This document shows, piece after piece, positions 9,129 through 18,986 of a stretch of 64,000 nucleotides of DNA (the stretch's first letter is position 1; every line of letters begins with the position of its first letter). Origin of the DNA: Paraburkholderia sprentiae WSM5005 (lineage in GTDB: Bacteria; Pseudomonadota; Gammaproteobacteria; Burkholderiales; Burkholderiaceae); the NCBI RefSeq assembly GCF_001865575.2, contig NZ_CP017563.2, positions 910,092-974,091 on the forward strand, read 5' to 3'. Both the position numbers and the translations under genes were made by a program. The notes below the pieces were generated by a model. The model was not told where the DNA came from and made no database searches. It was given only the letters and a program-made list of their open reading frames with translations.

Positions 9129-9683
9129 TCAAAATCGCCGCAGATCGCGATCTCGCAATGGATCGGGCGTGCGCTGCGTCTCGCGCAACACGCCACTGGT
9201 GTCGAATGCGAAATTGAACAGCATGGGGTGGATGTTGCTTTCGGTGTAACGGTATGACCAGACTTCGCGCTGCGAGAGTCGGAAAAATTGCGTTTGCACG
9301 GGGCGGCCGAAATTGATCAGCACGTCCTCGCGCGTCCATTTGCCGATTTCCGCGCGATTGAATTCGCTTAGCTGCAAGACCTGACGCACGTTGACGATCT
9401 TGCCTGCGGCGTCGACGTCGGCGGCGACGGTGGTCGAGCCCATCGGCTGGGTCGGCCACATCAGCCGGCGGCCGCCGCCCGGCAGGTCGTAGACTTCGCG
9501 CGGCGGGCCCATGCGGGCGATGATCGCCGCTTGATCCTGGCCGGCCTCGAATTGCTGCCACGGTTGCGCGCATGCCACCAGCATCAACGCCGTCACGCAC
9601 GTGAGCGCGGCGCGGCGCAAAACCCGCGACGCACGTGCGCTTCGCGCGGCAGACTCCGAAACGCGGGCGAAGCGGGTCGGCAT
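9129..9683 (-). CDS. BamE/SmpA-like outer membrane lipoprotein
   Basis: The ATG at 9683 has GGAG seven bases before it and starts a 184-residue protein with a lipobox (TALMLVAC). After the Cys come two repeats of the small alpha/beta fold seen in SmpA/OmlA (BamE) lipoproteins. One is around AAIIARMGPPREVYDLPGG and the other around TREDVLINFGRPVQTQFF; each is a short helix, G-x-P turn and strand pair. It is probably an outer-membrane periplasmic lipoprotein. The true BamE is shorter and single-domain, so this is a paralogue of unknown role. It is convergent with the PLD gene. Confidence 0.7.
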   Translation of the reverse strand: MPTRFARVSESAARSARASRVLRRAALTCVTALMLVACAQPWQQFEAGQDQAAIIARMGPPREVYDLPGGGRRLMWPTQPMGSTTVAADVDAAGKIVNVRQVLQLSEFNRAEIGKWTREDVLINFGRPVQTQFFRLSQREVWSYRYTESNIHPMLFNFAFDTSGVLRETQRTPDPLRDRDLRRF

Positions 9684-9810
9684 GGGTTGCTCCGGTTGCG
9701 TCTGGAAACCTGGCCTCATCGTCGAACGGGAACCACCCACCGCGAAAAAGCCGAGGCAAGACAGCCTGCGCGCACCCGCTCGCTGATGGCTGCAATCAGC
9801 GACTTGCGGC

Positions 9811-10194
9811 TTACTGCACAAGCTTCGCGCGCAGACGCGTGTGTTCTTCGTCGGAAATAGAACCGGATGCTTTCAGCTTGTCGAGCTTCTCGATTTCATC
9901 GGCGACACTGAAGCCCACCACATTGCGCAGGTCTTCGCGCACCTGCCTGGCCCGCGCCTGATCGCGTTCCGCCATGCCGCGGTGCTGGGTGAGCAGATAC
10001 GCGAAGATGCCGATATACGGCAGGATGATCAAAAAGATCACCCACAGAACCTTGCCCCACCCGGACACGTCATGGCGGCGGAACAGGTCGCTCGACACCG
10101 TGATCAACAACCAGAACCACAGAATAAAAATGAAGATGGAAAAAACGTCGGCCAGAAAATTCGGAAATGTGAAACCATCATTGAAGAAGAGCAT
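9811..10194 (-). CDS. Small membrane protein with PLDc_N-like helices and SHOCT domain
   Basis: The ATG at 10194 has GGAG seven bases upstream. The 127-residue protein has two transmembrane helices (FLADVFSIFIFILWFWLLITV and KVLWVIFLIILPYIGIFAYLL) matching the PLD nuclease N-terminal domain. It ends in a SHOCT domain (EIEKLDKLKASGSISDEEHTRLRAKL). Such proteins are common and of unknown function. Its closeness to a PLD-family gene may be coincidence, since that gene is on the other strand beyond the BamE-like gene. Confidence 0.75.
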   Translation of the reverse strand: MLFFNDGFTFPNFLADVFSIFIFILWFWLLITVSSDLFRRHDVSGWGKVLWVIFLIILPYIGIFAYLLTQHRGMAERDQARARQVREDLRNVVGFSVADEIEKLDKLKASGSISDEEHTRLRAKLVQ

Positions 10195-10779
10195 TGTTGT
10201 TCTCCAGTCATTCCGGTTGCAATTGAAAGGCTTAACGGATTTCGACCTATGGCTGCTGCTATGGATGGCGCATCGGATCAGCAACGCAGCGCTGAAAACT
10301 TAGCTTGACGGCATGTTAAGTGGGTACGCGCGTCTGTGCGGGCTGTATGAAAGAGATGCATCAGGTTCGACGGCTCGTTTTGAAGCCAGAAGGCTGCTGT
10401 TCGGCACATGTTTCATTTGTCATCCTCGCGTCGGCGGGCAAATGCGTAATGCGGACCTTTTTGTCTTTATAGCTTATCGCGATCGAGTAACGCGAGCAAT
10501 TTTTAAGGATTCCGTTCGATTGACGATTTCTGCCGACGCGGCGATCACGCCGCGTGGCATTAAAGATGCATGTGAACGCAAAGTCAAAACCGGCGCTTTT
10601 GCGCGGCAAAAGTGATGCCAAAAAGAAGCGTTTTCGATGCATCCATTGAACGCTCGCTCCACTCGCGCCGTTCACTTTCGTAAGCGAACCGAATAAATCG
10701 TGGAATATGCGTAATCGGCTAGCGCAAGCCGGTCTTTCGCTTGCCGGGCCACGGCATACGCGGTGGTGGAGAAAACCGG
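10195..10779. other. Gene-free gap before the T6SS cluster
   Basis: About 585 bp with lower GC than the surroundings and no frame that resembles a protein. The only structure seen is a short hairpin, ACGCGGC at 10536-10542 with GCCGCGT at 10549-10555, without a T-tract. It marks the boundary between the metabolic genes and the secretion cluster. Confidence 0.6.
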
Positions 10780-13470
10780 CTACACGTAGGACGATCGGAA
10801 CGCGAGCGCGTCATTGGGCGCCGCGACTGGATCGATCACCTCGATCGTCACATGCGTGATCGCGCTTTTCGCTGCAACCGCATCGAGCCACTGCGATGCG
10901 AGACGCGGCAGCACGTGCTGTTCGATAAAGCCGATCAGAAGACGCGCACCGGTCTCCTGCACGAGGCAGCGCCCGACGATGTAGTCGATCACCTGTGGCG
11001 CATAACTCAGCGCGATACGGTTGTTGTCCGCCATGCGCCGAACCACCCGATCGAGATGCAAGCGCACGAACTGCGCAAGCGAATCCGAGCCCAGCGGACG
11101 ATAAGGGACCACCGTCACGCGTCCGAGGAACGCAGCCGGAAACACCTTCAGCAATTCCGGCGAGAGCGCCGAGCGCAGACCGTCGATGTCCGGCGCAAGC
11201 AATTCGTCCGCGCATAGGCTCGCGGTCAAATCGGAGCCGACATTGCTGGTCATCAGGATAGTCGTATTGCGGAAATCGATATAGCGACCATCGCCGTCTT
11301 CCATGTAGCCCTTGTCGAGCACCTGGTAGAACATTTCGTGCACGTCGCCGTGCGCCTTTTCAATCTCGTCGAGCAGCACCACCGCGTACGGACGTCGCCG
11401 CACCGCTTCGGTCAGCACGCCGCCCTCGCCGTACCCGACATAGCCAGGCGGCGCGCCCTTGAGTCCCGAGACCGTATGCGCCTCCTGGTACTCGCTCATG
11501 TTGATCGTGATGAGGTTCTGCTCGCCGCCATAGAGCGCCTCCGCCAATGCGAGCGCGGTTTCGGTCTTGCCGACGCCCGACGGCCCCGCGAGCAGGAACA
11601 CGCCGAGCGGCTTGCGCGGGTCCGCGAGCCCGGCGCGCGCCGTCTGCACGCGCTTGCCGATCTGCTGCAATGCGTCGTGCTGGCCGATCACACGCGCCGC
11701 AAGCGTGGCGGGCAGCACCTGAACGGCGCTGACCTCGTCGGTGACCATGCGTCCGACCGGAATACCGGTCCAGTCAGAAACGATGTCGGCGACGATCGCT
11801 TCGCCGACTTCCGGGAATACGAATGGCGTGCCCGCCTGCAGCTTCGCCAACGTCTGCTCCAGCTCGCGCAATGTCTGCAGTGAGGCCGCCGCGCTATCGG
11901 GCGCGTCGGCCTCAGCTCCGGCTTCGGTAGCGCGCTCGCTCACCAGGTCGCGCGCGCTCGCCAGCGCTTTCGCCACCTCGGACTGCGCCTGCCAGGCGGC
12001 TTCGACAGCACGTTCCTCGAGTTCGAGCGTCGCGATGTTCGCGTTGACGTCGACCAGCGCCGTCTCGCCGCCGAGGCCGATGCGTGCCTCGTTGGCGAGC
12101 AGCTCGGCTTCGACGCGCGCGGCTTGCAACCGCTCGCGAATCCGCTGCAATTCGCGCGGCGGCGCATGCTGCGACAGCGCGACGCGCGCGCAGGCGGTGT
12201 CGAGCAGGCTGATCGCCTTGTCCGGCAATTGACGCGACGGAATATAGCGATGCGACAGTGTCACGGCCGCGCGAATCGCTTCGTCGAGCACCACGACGCC
12301 ATGATGGTTCGCGAGCGTGCGCGCGAGTCCGCGCACCATGTCGATGGCGGACGGTTCCTCGGGCTCGGCGATCTGCAGCACCTGAAAGCGCCGCGTGAGC
12401 GCCGGGTCTTTCTCGATGTGCCGCTTGTACTCGGCCCACGTGGTCGCGCCGATCGTGCGCAATGTGCCGCGAGCGAGCGCCGGTTTCAGCAGGTTCGCCG
12501 CATCCCCGGTGCCGGCCTGACCGCCCGCGCCGATCAGCGTGTGAATCTCGTCGACGAACAGCACGACCGGCGTCGGCGACTTCGCCGCCTCCTCGAGCAC
12601 CGACTTCAGTCTGGCCTCGAACTCACCCTTCATGCTCGCGCCGGCAAGCAGCGCACCGACGTCGAGGCTCAACAGCCGCAGGTCGGCGAGTTTCGGCGGC
12701 ACTTCGCCAGCCGCGATCGCGCGCGCGAGCCCTTCGACGACCGCGGTCTTGCCGACCCCAGCGTCACCGGTCAGCAGCGGATTGTTTTGGCGCCGGCGCA
12801 ACAGCACGTCGATCATCGTGCGAATCTCGACCTCGCGGCCAACCACCGGATCGATTTCACCGGCCCGCGCGCGCGCGGTCAGATCCGCGCAGAACTGCGC
12901 GAGTGCCGCGCCCTTCGCCGATGCCGCGAGCGCACCGGACGCCTCACCCGGCACCGCGGACGAAAAGTCGCTCCGGTCGTAGGCGGTGTCCGCCGCTTCG
13001 GGGGAACCTGCAATCCAGGCCGGCAACGCGTCGTGAAGTCCGTCGAGCGCGATCTTGCCGAACTCCGGCGAAATGGCCAGCAGCAAGCGCCGCAACTCCG
13101 GCGTCTCGACCAGCGCCGCGGTCAGCCATGCGCCGCGAATCCGATGGTCGCCGAATGCCAGCGTCGCGACCACCCACGCGCGCTCGATCGCCGCCTCGAC
13201 GTGATGCGAGAAATCCGTGAGCGCGCTCGCGCCGGACGGCAGCGCGGCGAGCGCGGCCTGCAGATCCCGCTCGAGCAGTTCGCGGCTGATGCCGCAGTGT
13301 CTGACGATGCGGTGCAGGTCGCTATCGGATTGCGCGAACAGCTGATGCAGCCAGTGCACGACCTCGATATAGGGGTTGCCGCGCAGCTTGGCGAGCGCCG
13401 TCGCGGATTCGATGCTCCTGAAGAGCGTCGCGCCGAGCTTGCCGAACAGCGCGTGGCGTGAAATGGACAT
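10780..13470 (-). CDS. clpV: T6SS sheath-recycling ATPase ClpV (TssH)
   Basis: This 896-residue AAA+ protein disassembles the contracted TssB/TssC sheath. The first ATPase module has Walker A GDAGVGKT at about 235-242 and Walker B VLFVDEIH at 303-310. A long coiled-coil insert rich in Ala/Glu spans 435-560. The second module has Walker A GPSGVGKT at 629-636. The N-terminal Clp-type domain (1-150) begins [13 protein letters not shown], the usual ClpV opening. The start at 13470 was chosen for that reason; an open extension upstream is not conserved in character. It is transcribed away from the tagK operon. Confidence 0.95.
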   Translation of the reverse strand: MSISRHALFGKLGATLFRSIESATALAKLRGNPYIEVVHWLHQLFAQSDSDLHRIVRHCGISRELLERDLQAALAALPSGASALTDFSHHVEAAIERAWVVATLAFGDHRIRGAWLTAALVETPELRRLLLAISPEFGKIALDGLHDALPAWIAGSPEAADTAYDRSDFSSAVPGEASGALAASAKGAALAQFCADLTARARAGEIDPVVGREVEIRTMIDVLLRRRQNNPLLTGDAGVGKTAVVEGLARAIAAGEVPPKLADLRLLSLDVGALLAGASMKGEFEARLKSVLEEAAKSPTPVVLFVDEIHTLIGAGGQAGTGDAANLLKPALARGTLRTIGATTWAEYKRHIEKDPALTRRFQVLQIAEPEEPSAIDMVRGLARTLANHHGVVVLDEAIRAAVTLSHRYIPSRQLPDKAISLLDTACARVALSQHAPPRELQRIRERLQAARVEAELLANEARIGLGGETALVDVNANIATLELEERAVEAAWQAQSEVAKALASARDLVSERATEAGAEADAPDSAAASLQTLRELEQTLAKLQAGTPFVFPEVGEAIVADIVSDWTGIPVGRMVTDEVSAVQVLPATLAARVIGQHDALQQIGKRVQTARAGLADPRKPLGVFLLAGPSGVGKTETALALAEALYGGEQNLITINMSEYQEAHTVSGLKGAPPGYVGYGEGGVLTEAVRRRPYAVVLLDEIEKAHGDVHEMFYQVLDKGYMEDGDGRYIDFRNTTILMTSNVGSDLTASLCADELLAPDIDGLRSALSPELLKVFPAAFLGRVTVVPYRPLGSDSLAQFVRLHLDRVVRRMADNNRIALSYAPQVIDYIVGRCLVQETGARLLIGFIEQHVLPRLASQWLDAVAAKSAITHVTIEVIDPVAAPNDALAFRSSYV

Positions 13471-13778
13471 GATGACGTTGCAGGTAAAGATGTTTGTACC
13501 GAAAAGGCGCGACTTTGCCCTGACATCTGGCGCACTGCGCACAGATGTCCGAACAAGCCCGCAGCCAGACTGATCGAGCGACAAAGCATAGCCGTTCGGT
13601 CGCCGCATGTATTTGGGCCGTCGCCCATATTCCGCGCGAGTTGCGCGAAGTAGCATTCACATCTTTCAGGCGCCAGTCCGCAGTTTCGCTGGTGATTCAT
13701 TTATTCCTGCGGCGAGAGACTTTGACGAATGCACGCTTTCCAGGCAGATCTGATTCGCTGTTGGCGACCGGTCACGCC
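13471..13778. promoter_or_regulatory. Divergent clpV/tagK control region with an 8-bp dyad
   Basis: This region must hold both divergent promoters. GACATCTG at 13522-13529 is repeated inverted as CAGATGTC at 13542-13549, with a 12-base spacer. The dyad lies about 52 bp before the clpV start and could be a regulator site. No sigma-54 GG-N10-GC element was recognised at the dyad. Confidence 0.4.
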
Positions 13779-14699
13779 ATGACTGGATATCAGGCTCGCT
13801 GGGACCATTCGCCCCTCGAAGCAGGCGCGCTCAAGACGTTCGCACGGACCATCCGAGCTATCGGGCAAGCGCCCACCGTTGCTCGGAACGATGTGACGGA
13901 AGCGGATGAAGCGAGCCAGGCGGCCTTCGCAGGCGAAAACAGTCACGCGGGCGCGCAGCATTCGTCTGGCACTGACCCGAGTCCGCATGCCGACCTTGAG
14001 CCTATGCACGACCATTTACCGAGTCCACCTCTCGAAGCTGCGAGCGCGTCTAAAGACATTCACCCGGCGCCACCGTCGGGCGGGACTCCGCCCGCGCACC
14101 GGATCGAGCCCGTGCTCATGCAGCCCGATGACTTCAGCGACCTCATAGCGCTCGCCGAGGAGCACGACGAAGATCCGCTGCAGTTGCGTCGCGAACCGCA
14201 CGCGCCGGAAGACGGCGCGCACGGCGGCATGGCAATGCTTCTGGCAGCCGGCATCGACGAAGCGGATCCGCTCGCCGCGCTCACGCTCGAATACCGTCAC
14301 GCGCTACTGAGCCACAAGAACGGCAGTGCGCACCAGCCCAAGGCGACGGCCGAAGATCATGGCGAGCCGATCATCAGGGCGCCGCATGATCCGTTCGCCA
14401 GGCTTGTCGATCCATTGCATAGCGAATCGTCGGTATTCGATCTGCTGACGAAGGGAAAGAACGTCGACACGCTGCTCGAGAGCCTTGACTCGTTCGGTGC
14501 GGAGCAGATTTTCAGGGCGGACGAAACGCAGGAGATCCTCGCGCTGCTCGCGCCGCGTGGCCTTCCTAGGCACCGTGCAAAGACGACCGCGCAGCTCGCG
14601 CGCGAAGAACATCACATGGTCAGCGTGGACAGCCACATCGCCATGCCTGAATCGATCGAATACGAAGAGCCTCAATTTTCAGATGAAGATATCCGCTGA
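13779..14699 (+). CDS. tagK: T6SS-associated protein TagK
   Basis: This 306-residue soluble protein heads the plus-strand T6SS operon. The first 120 residues are low-complexity (Ala, His, Pro, Ser). The conserved part begins near HRIEPVLMQPDDFSDLIALAEE and includes DPFARLVDPLHSESSVFDLLTKGKNVDTLLESLDSFG followed by FRADETQEILALLAP, the pattern of TagK proteins found in Burkholderia-type T6SS clusters. Its role is unknown. The start is uncertain: ATG 13779 lacks a clear ribosome binding site. The end overlaps the next gene by 17 bases. Confidence 0.75.
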   Translation: MTGYQARWDHSPLEAGALKTFARTIRAIGQAPTVARNDVTEADEASQAAFAGENSHAGAQHSSGTDPSPHADLEPMHDHLPSPPLEAASASKDIHPAPPSGGTPPAHRIEPVLMQPDDFSDLIALAEEHDEDPLQLRREPHAPEDGAHGGMAMLLAAGIDEADPLAALTLEYRHALLSHKNGSAHQPKATAEDHGEPIIRAPHDPFARLVDPLHSESSVFDLLTKGKNVDTLLESLDSFGAEQIFRADETQEILALLAPRGLPRHRAKTTAQLAREEHHMVSVDSHIAMPESIEYEEPQFSDEDIR

Positions 14700-15519
14700 T
14701 CTGCCCACGTCGGGCACGCCGACACTTCATAGCCTGCTCGATATGCAGACTTATGGCGACCTCAAGGCGCAAACCATCGACAACGTGCGCAAGCATCCGT
14801 CGAACGTGCGCGCACGCTGGCTGCTGTTCGAGCTGTTGTGCATCGACGGCGAATGGCAACGCGCGCTACAGCAATTGCAGACCTGGGCCACGCTCGAGTC
14901 AGAAGGCGTATCGCGCGCGCAGATGTATCGCGGGCTGATTCGCGGCGAGATTTTCCGCGCCGAAGTGTTCGCGGGTCAGCGCACGCCGGGCGAGATCGAT
15001 CCGCTGCCCGAGTGGGTGAAAACGCTGCTGCAAGCCAACGCCAAGCTCGGCGAAGGCAACCTCGCCGCGGCCGACGAACTGCGCGGCGCCGCGCTGAACG
15101 CCGCGCCGGCCACGCGCGGCGAAAGTGCGCAGATCGGCGAATTCGAATGGCTGACCGACAGCGATACCCGGCTGGGTCCCGTGTGTGAGCTGACCGTCGC
15201 GGGCGGTTATCGCTGGGTGCCGTTCGACGCCATAAAATCACTGACGCTCGGTCCGGTCACTTCGCTGACCGACCTCGTGTGGCGCTCGGCCGTCGTGGGC
15301 CTCCGCGACGCGACTGTCCTGCGCGGCTACCTGCCAGTGCGGTACCCCGGCTCGGAAAGCGGCCCCACTGCCACCAGGCTCGCGCGCGAAACGAGCTGGA
15401 CAGACGTCGGAGAAACCGGCGTGATCGCGCTCGGCCAGAAAACCTGGAGTACCGACAAGGGCGACGTCGGCCTGCTCGACCTCGGCGAATGCCGGTTCAA
15501 TCACGACGAGCGGGTATGA
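14683..15519 (+). CDS. tagJ: T6SS accessory protein TagJ (ImpE family)
   Basis: A 278-residue ImpE/SciE-type protein. The N-terminal half is helical with tetratricopeptide-like spacing (NVRKHPSNVRARWLLFELLCIDGEWQRALQQL). The C-terminal half carries the family signature (FEWLTDSDTRLGPVCELTVAGGYRWVPFDAIKSL) and ends ETSWTDVGETGVIALGQKTW. TagJ binds the sheath protein TssB and is thought to assist ClpV. The ATG at 14683 lies inside the end of tagK, and the stop overlaps the next start as ATGA, so translation is probably coupled. Confidence 0.9.
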   Translation: MKISADLPTSGTPTLHSLLDMQTYGDLKAQTIDNVRKHPSNVRARWLLFELLCIDGEWQRALQQLQTWATLESEGVSRAQMYRGLIRGEIFRAEVFAGQRTPGEIDPLPEWVKTLLQANAKLGEGNLAAADELRGAALNAAPATRGESAQIGEFEWLTDSDTRLGPVCELTVAGGYRWVPFDAIKSLTLGPVTSLTDLVWRSAVVGLRDATVLRGYLPVRYPGSESGPTATRLARETSWTDVGETGVIALGQKTWSTDKGDVGLLDLGECRFNHDERV

Positions 15520-16034
15520 ACACGTCCGACGTTCGACACCGGCAAGCCTACATGCCGTCGCTGATCGACCGCCTGCTCGATGATGCGCCCGCGCGGCGCA
15601 GCGAGCGGCCGGACGTCTATGCGCCCAACAGCGAAGGCATGCGCCGCATCGTCCAGCGTGACCTGAGCCTGCTGCTCAACACGACCAATCTCGACGACGA
15701 GATGGACATGGCGCGCTACCCGCTGCTGGCCACCTCGGTTGTCAATTACGGCGTTCCCGCGTTGTCCGGCGGCTATCTCACCAGTCGCAACTGGGAAACC
15801 GTCGAGACGATGGTCCGCACCGCAATCGTCCGCTTCGAGCCGCGTCTGATTCCTGAGTCGCTGCGCATCCGGCCGCTCGATAGCAAGGACCCGGTACGCT
15901 ACAACCAGCTGATCTTCGAAATTCATGGCCTCATGCACTGGACGCCCTATCCGCTGGAATTTCGCATCCAGAGCGCATTCGACATCGAAATGAATCACGT
16001 CACGTTCGACCCGAACGCGGGCGGGGGAAATTGA
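15516..16034 (+). CDS. tssE: T6SS baseplate protein TssE
   Basis: A 172-residue gp25-like baseplate wedge protein. It contains the typical opening SLIDRLLDD, then GMRRIVQRDLSLLLNTTN and YPLLATSVVNYGVPALSG, followed by the EPRLIPESLRI segment of the conserved E-P-R core. TssE starts sheath polymerisation at the baseplate. The start overlaps the tagJ stop (ATGA at 15516-15519), and tssF follows after one base. Confidence 0.95.
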   Translation: MNTSDVRHRQAYMPSLIDRLLDDAPARRSERPDVYAPNSEGMRRIVQRDLSLLLNTTNLDDEMDMARYPLLATSVVNYGVPALSGGYLTSRNWETVETMVRTAIVRFEPRLIPESLRIRPLDSKDPVRYNQLIFEIHGLMHWTPYPLEFRIQSAFDIEMNHVTFDPNAGGGN

Positions 16035-16035
16035 T

Positions 16036-17916
16036 ATGGATCCGCAATTTCTCGACTACTACAGCCGCGAACTGACATACATGCGGGAAATGGCCGGCGA
16101 GTTCGCCGCGCACCACCCGAAAATCGCGCGGCGCCTTGGCATGGAGGGCATCGATGTTGCCGACCCCTATGTGGAGCGGCTCATCGAGGCGTTCTGTTTC
16201 ATGTCGGCGCGCACACAGATCAAACTCGACGCCGAGTTCCCGCGCTTTACGCAGCGCCTGCTCGAAGTGGTTTATCCGAACTACGTCGCGCCCACGCCAT
16301 CCATGGCGGTCGCGCAGTTGCGTCCCAGCCTGCGTGAAGGCGATTTCACGAAAGGGCTGCAGGTGCCCCGGCATAGCATGCTGCGCTCGGCAATCCCGCC
16401 CGGCGAGCAAACCGCGTGCGAATTCCGCAGCAGCCAGGACGTCACGCTATGGCCGATCGAAATTGCGGAAGCTCGGCTCACCGCCGTGCCGCCGGATATC
16501 CCGGACACCGATCGCCATCTGCTGCCGCACATGCAATTGCGCGGCGCATTACGGTTGCGCCTGCGCACAACCGGCGAAGTGAAGTTCAACCAGATGACGA
16601 ACCTCGACCGGCTGCCCATTTACATCGGCGGCGACGAACGTATCGCTTCGCATCTGTTCGAGCTGATCCACGCCGGTAGCGTCGCGGCCGTCGTGCGCGC
16701 GCACGGCGCGTCGAGAGACGACGGTAACGTGGTCGCGAAAACACCGGTCGAATTTGAAGGTCTGCAAGCGGACCAGGGCCTGCTGCCGCTTACGTGGAAT
16801 ACGTTTCACGGCCACAATCTGCTGCAGGAATACTTCGCGTGCCGCCAGCGTTTCTATTTCTTCGCGCTGACGCAACTCGCGGCGGGTCTCGCGCGCGTAG
16901 ACAGTCAGGAAGCCGAGATCGTTCTGCTGCTCGACCGTCTGCCGGAAGAGCTGGCCACGCACGTCGACGCATCGCGTTTCCTGCTGTTCTGTACGCCGGT
17001 CATCAACCTGTTTCGCAAGCGCACCGACCGCGTCGAAGTCAATCGCGCCCAAACCGACTTTCATCTGCTCGCCGACCGCACCCGGCCGCTCGACTATGAG
17101 ATTTTTTCGGTATCGCGCGTATTCGGTCAGCGAGCGCAAACATCGCTCGACGTCGAATTCAATCCGCTCTATCAGACGCTGCATAGCGACGTGGGCAACC
17201 ACGGCCGCTATTTTTCGGTGCGCCGCGAGCAGCGCGCGCTGTCGGCCAATGCACGCAAGTACGGCACCCGTACGCCGTATATCGGCACCGAGGTGTACGT
17301 GTCGCTCGTCGATCAGGCGGAGGCGCCGTACGCTGACGACATCCGCTACCTATCGGTCGAAGCGTGGGTCACCAACCGTGACCTGCCGCGCCTGATCCCG
17401 CGCAACGGCAGAACGGATCTCACGATGTCCGACTCCGTGCCGATCGAGGGCGTGCGCCTCGTGCACGCCCCGAGCGCGCCGCGCCCGCCGTACGCGAGCG
17501 GCGAAACGGCGTGGCGTCTGATCCGGCAGCTGAGCTTCAACTACATGCCGCTCGCCGAACTCGATCACGGCGATGGCGGCCAGGCGCTGCGCAACATGCT
17601 CGGGCTGTTCATCGCCCCAGGCGAACGCGAACAGGCACGGCAGATCGAGGCGCTCGTCGGCGCACGCACTGAACCGGTGGTCCGGCGTCTGCCGGGCGAC
17701 GGCCTGCTCGTCTATGGGCGTGGCGTGCGCTGCGAACTGACGGTCGATGACACCGGCTTCTCGGGCATCAGCCCGTATCTGTTTGGACTCGTGCTCGAGC
17801 ATTACCTCGCGCGTCACGTCTCGATCAACATGTTCACCGAAACCGAACTCCGTTCCATGCAGCGTGGCCTGATCACTCAATGGCGGCCACGCATGGGCGG
17901 ACGCGGAGCGGTATGA
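16036..17916 (+). CDS. tssF: T6SS baseplate protein TssF
   Basis: The 626-residue VasA/ImpG family protein begins with the classic MDPQFLDYYSRELTYMREMAGEFA and continues with HPKIARRLGM, DPYVERLIEAFCFMSARTQIKLDAEFPRFTQRLLEVVYPNY. Length and opening match the family throughout. TssF forms the baseplate wedge with TssG, TssE and TssK. It lies one base after tssE and overlaps tssG (ATGA). Confidence 0.97.
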   Translation: MDPQFLDYYSRELTYMREMAGEFAAHHPKIARRLGMEGIDVADPYVERLIEAFCFMSARTQIKLDAEFPRFTQRLLEVVYPNYVAPTPSMAVAQLRPSLREGDFTKGLQVPRHSMLRSAIPPGEQTACEFRSSQDVTLWPIEIAEARLTAVPPDIPDTDRHLLPHMQLRGALRLRLRTTGEVKFNQMTNLDRLPIYIGGDERIASHLFELIHAGSVAAVVRAHGASRDDGNVVAKTPVEFEGLQADQGLLPLTWNTFHGHNLLQEYFACRQRFYFFALTQLAAGLARVDSQEAEIVLLLDRLPEELATHVDASRFLLFCTPVINLFRKRTDRVEVNRAQTDFHLLADRTRPLDYEIFSVSRVFGQRAQTSLDVEFNPLYQTLHSDVGNHGRYFSVRREQRALSANARKYGTRTPYIGTEVYVSLVDQAEAPYADDIRYLSVEAWVTNRDLPRLIPRNGRTDLTMSDSVPIEGVRLVHAPSAPRPPYASGETAWRLIRQLSFNYMPLAELDHGDGGQALRNMLGLFIAPGEREQARQIEALVGARTEPVVRRLPGDGLLVYGRGVRCELTVDDTGFSGISPYLFGLVLEHYLARHVSINMFTETELRSMQRGLITQWRPRMGGRGAV

Positions 17917-18986
17917 GCATGGATGCGTCGCTTGCGAGCGCCGTCGCGCCAACGCGGTCATCGCTCGACCCGCAATCGCTCGACGCGTGGTTCGATCCCG
18001 ACACGCCGTGGCAATCCGGCTTCCTGAGCCTGCTGCGCGCAATCGCCGCCCGCGACCCGCTGATGCCGTTGCCGGGCACCGCGAGCCTGCCGCAAGAAGA
18101 GCCGTTCCGGATCGGCCAGCAACCCACGCTGGCTTTCGCGCCGCGCGAAATTGCGTCGCTCGGCACGCGAGACGGCCGCCTCGACGTGCGTCTGTTCGGA
18201 CTAGGCCTGTGGGGGCCGCAGGGGCCGCTGCCATTGCATATGACGGAGCTGGCTCACAGTCGTGTGGAAAGCCACCAGGATCATGCGCTCGTCGGGCTCG
18301 TCGATCTGTTCCATCACCGCGCGCTGTCGCAGTTTTATCGCGCATGGGCGTCCGGGCAAGCCACAGCGTCGCTCGACCGTGCCGGTGACGAAACGTTTTC
18401 GTTCTACGTCGCCAGCCTGATCGGCGTCGACCCGGCAGAGGCGAAGCAGTCCTGTCTGCCCACGCACTCGCGTTACAGCGCGGCGGCCCACCTCGTGCGC
18501 GAGGCGCGCAATCCGCACGGCATGGCGGCGACGCTCTCGCATTACTTCGGTGCTCCGGTATGCATCGAAGAATTCGTGCCGCACTGGATCCATCTGTCCG
18601 CGTCGGAACATACCAAGCTCGGGGTGCCAGGGCCCTCGGCGATCATCGGTGCGTGCGCGCAGCTCGGCGAGGCGATTCCCGACCGGCAGCACAAGTTCCG
18701 GGTCGTCGTGGGTCCACTCGAGCTCGATCAGTATCTGCGCCTCACGCCGGATGGCGAGGATCTGCCGACGTTCGTCGAGTGGGTGCGGGCCTTCGTCGGC
18801 CACGAATATGCCTGGGAGGTCAAGCTGCTCGTCAAACCTCGCGCGGCGCCACCGGCCCGCATCGGCACGTCGCAAAGACTCGGCTACTCGACGTGGCTCG
18901 GTGATTCCCTCGACGACCTTCCGGTCGTCGGCATGGTATTCGAACCTGAACAGTGCAACGACCGACACCGGAGTTCCTTCGCATGA
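17913..18986 (+). CDS. tssG: T6SS baseplate protein TssG
   Basis: A 357-residue ImpH/VasB family protein. Family features are FLSLLRAIAARDP near the start, LGLWGPQGPLPLHMTELA, then DLFHHRALSQFYRAW and the C-terminal YAWEVKLLVK and RLGYSTWLG. The ATG at 17913 overlaps the tssF stop, and the end overlaps tssA by ATGA. It partners TssF in the wedge. Confidence 0.95.
   Translation: MSMDASLASAVAPTRSSLDPQSLDAWFDPDTPWQSGFLSLLRAIAARDPLMPLPGTASLPQEEPFRIGQQPTLAFAPREIASLGTRDGRLDVRLFGLGLWGPQGPLPLHMTELAHSRVESHQDHALVGLVDLFHHRALSQFYRAWASGQATASLDRAGDETFSFYVASLIGVDPAEAKQSCLPTHSRYSAAAHLVREARNPHGMAATLSHYFGAPVCIEEFVPHWIHLSASEHTKLGVPGPSAIIGACAQLGEAIPDRQHKFRVVVGPLELDQYLRLTPDGEDLPTFVEWVRAFVGHEYAWEVKLLVKPRAAPPARIGTSQRLGYSTWLGDSLDDLPVVGMVFEPEQCNDRHRSSFA

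Noticed and set aside
10536..10555. Hairpin as a terminator for clpV
   Set aside because: It is too far from the clpV end and lacks a T-tract on either strand.
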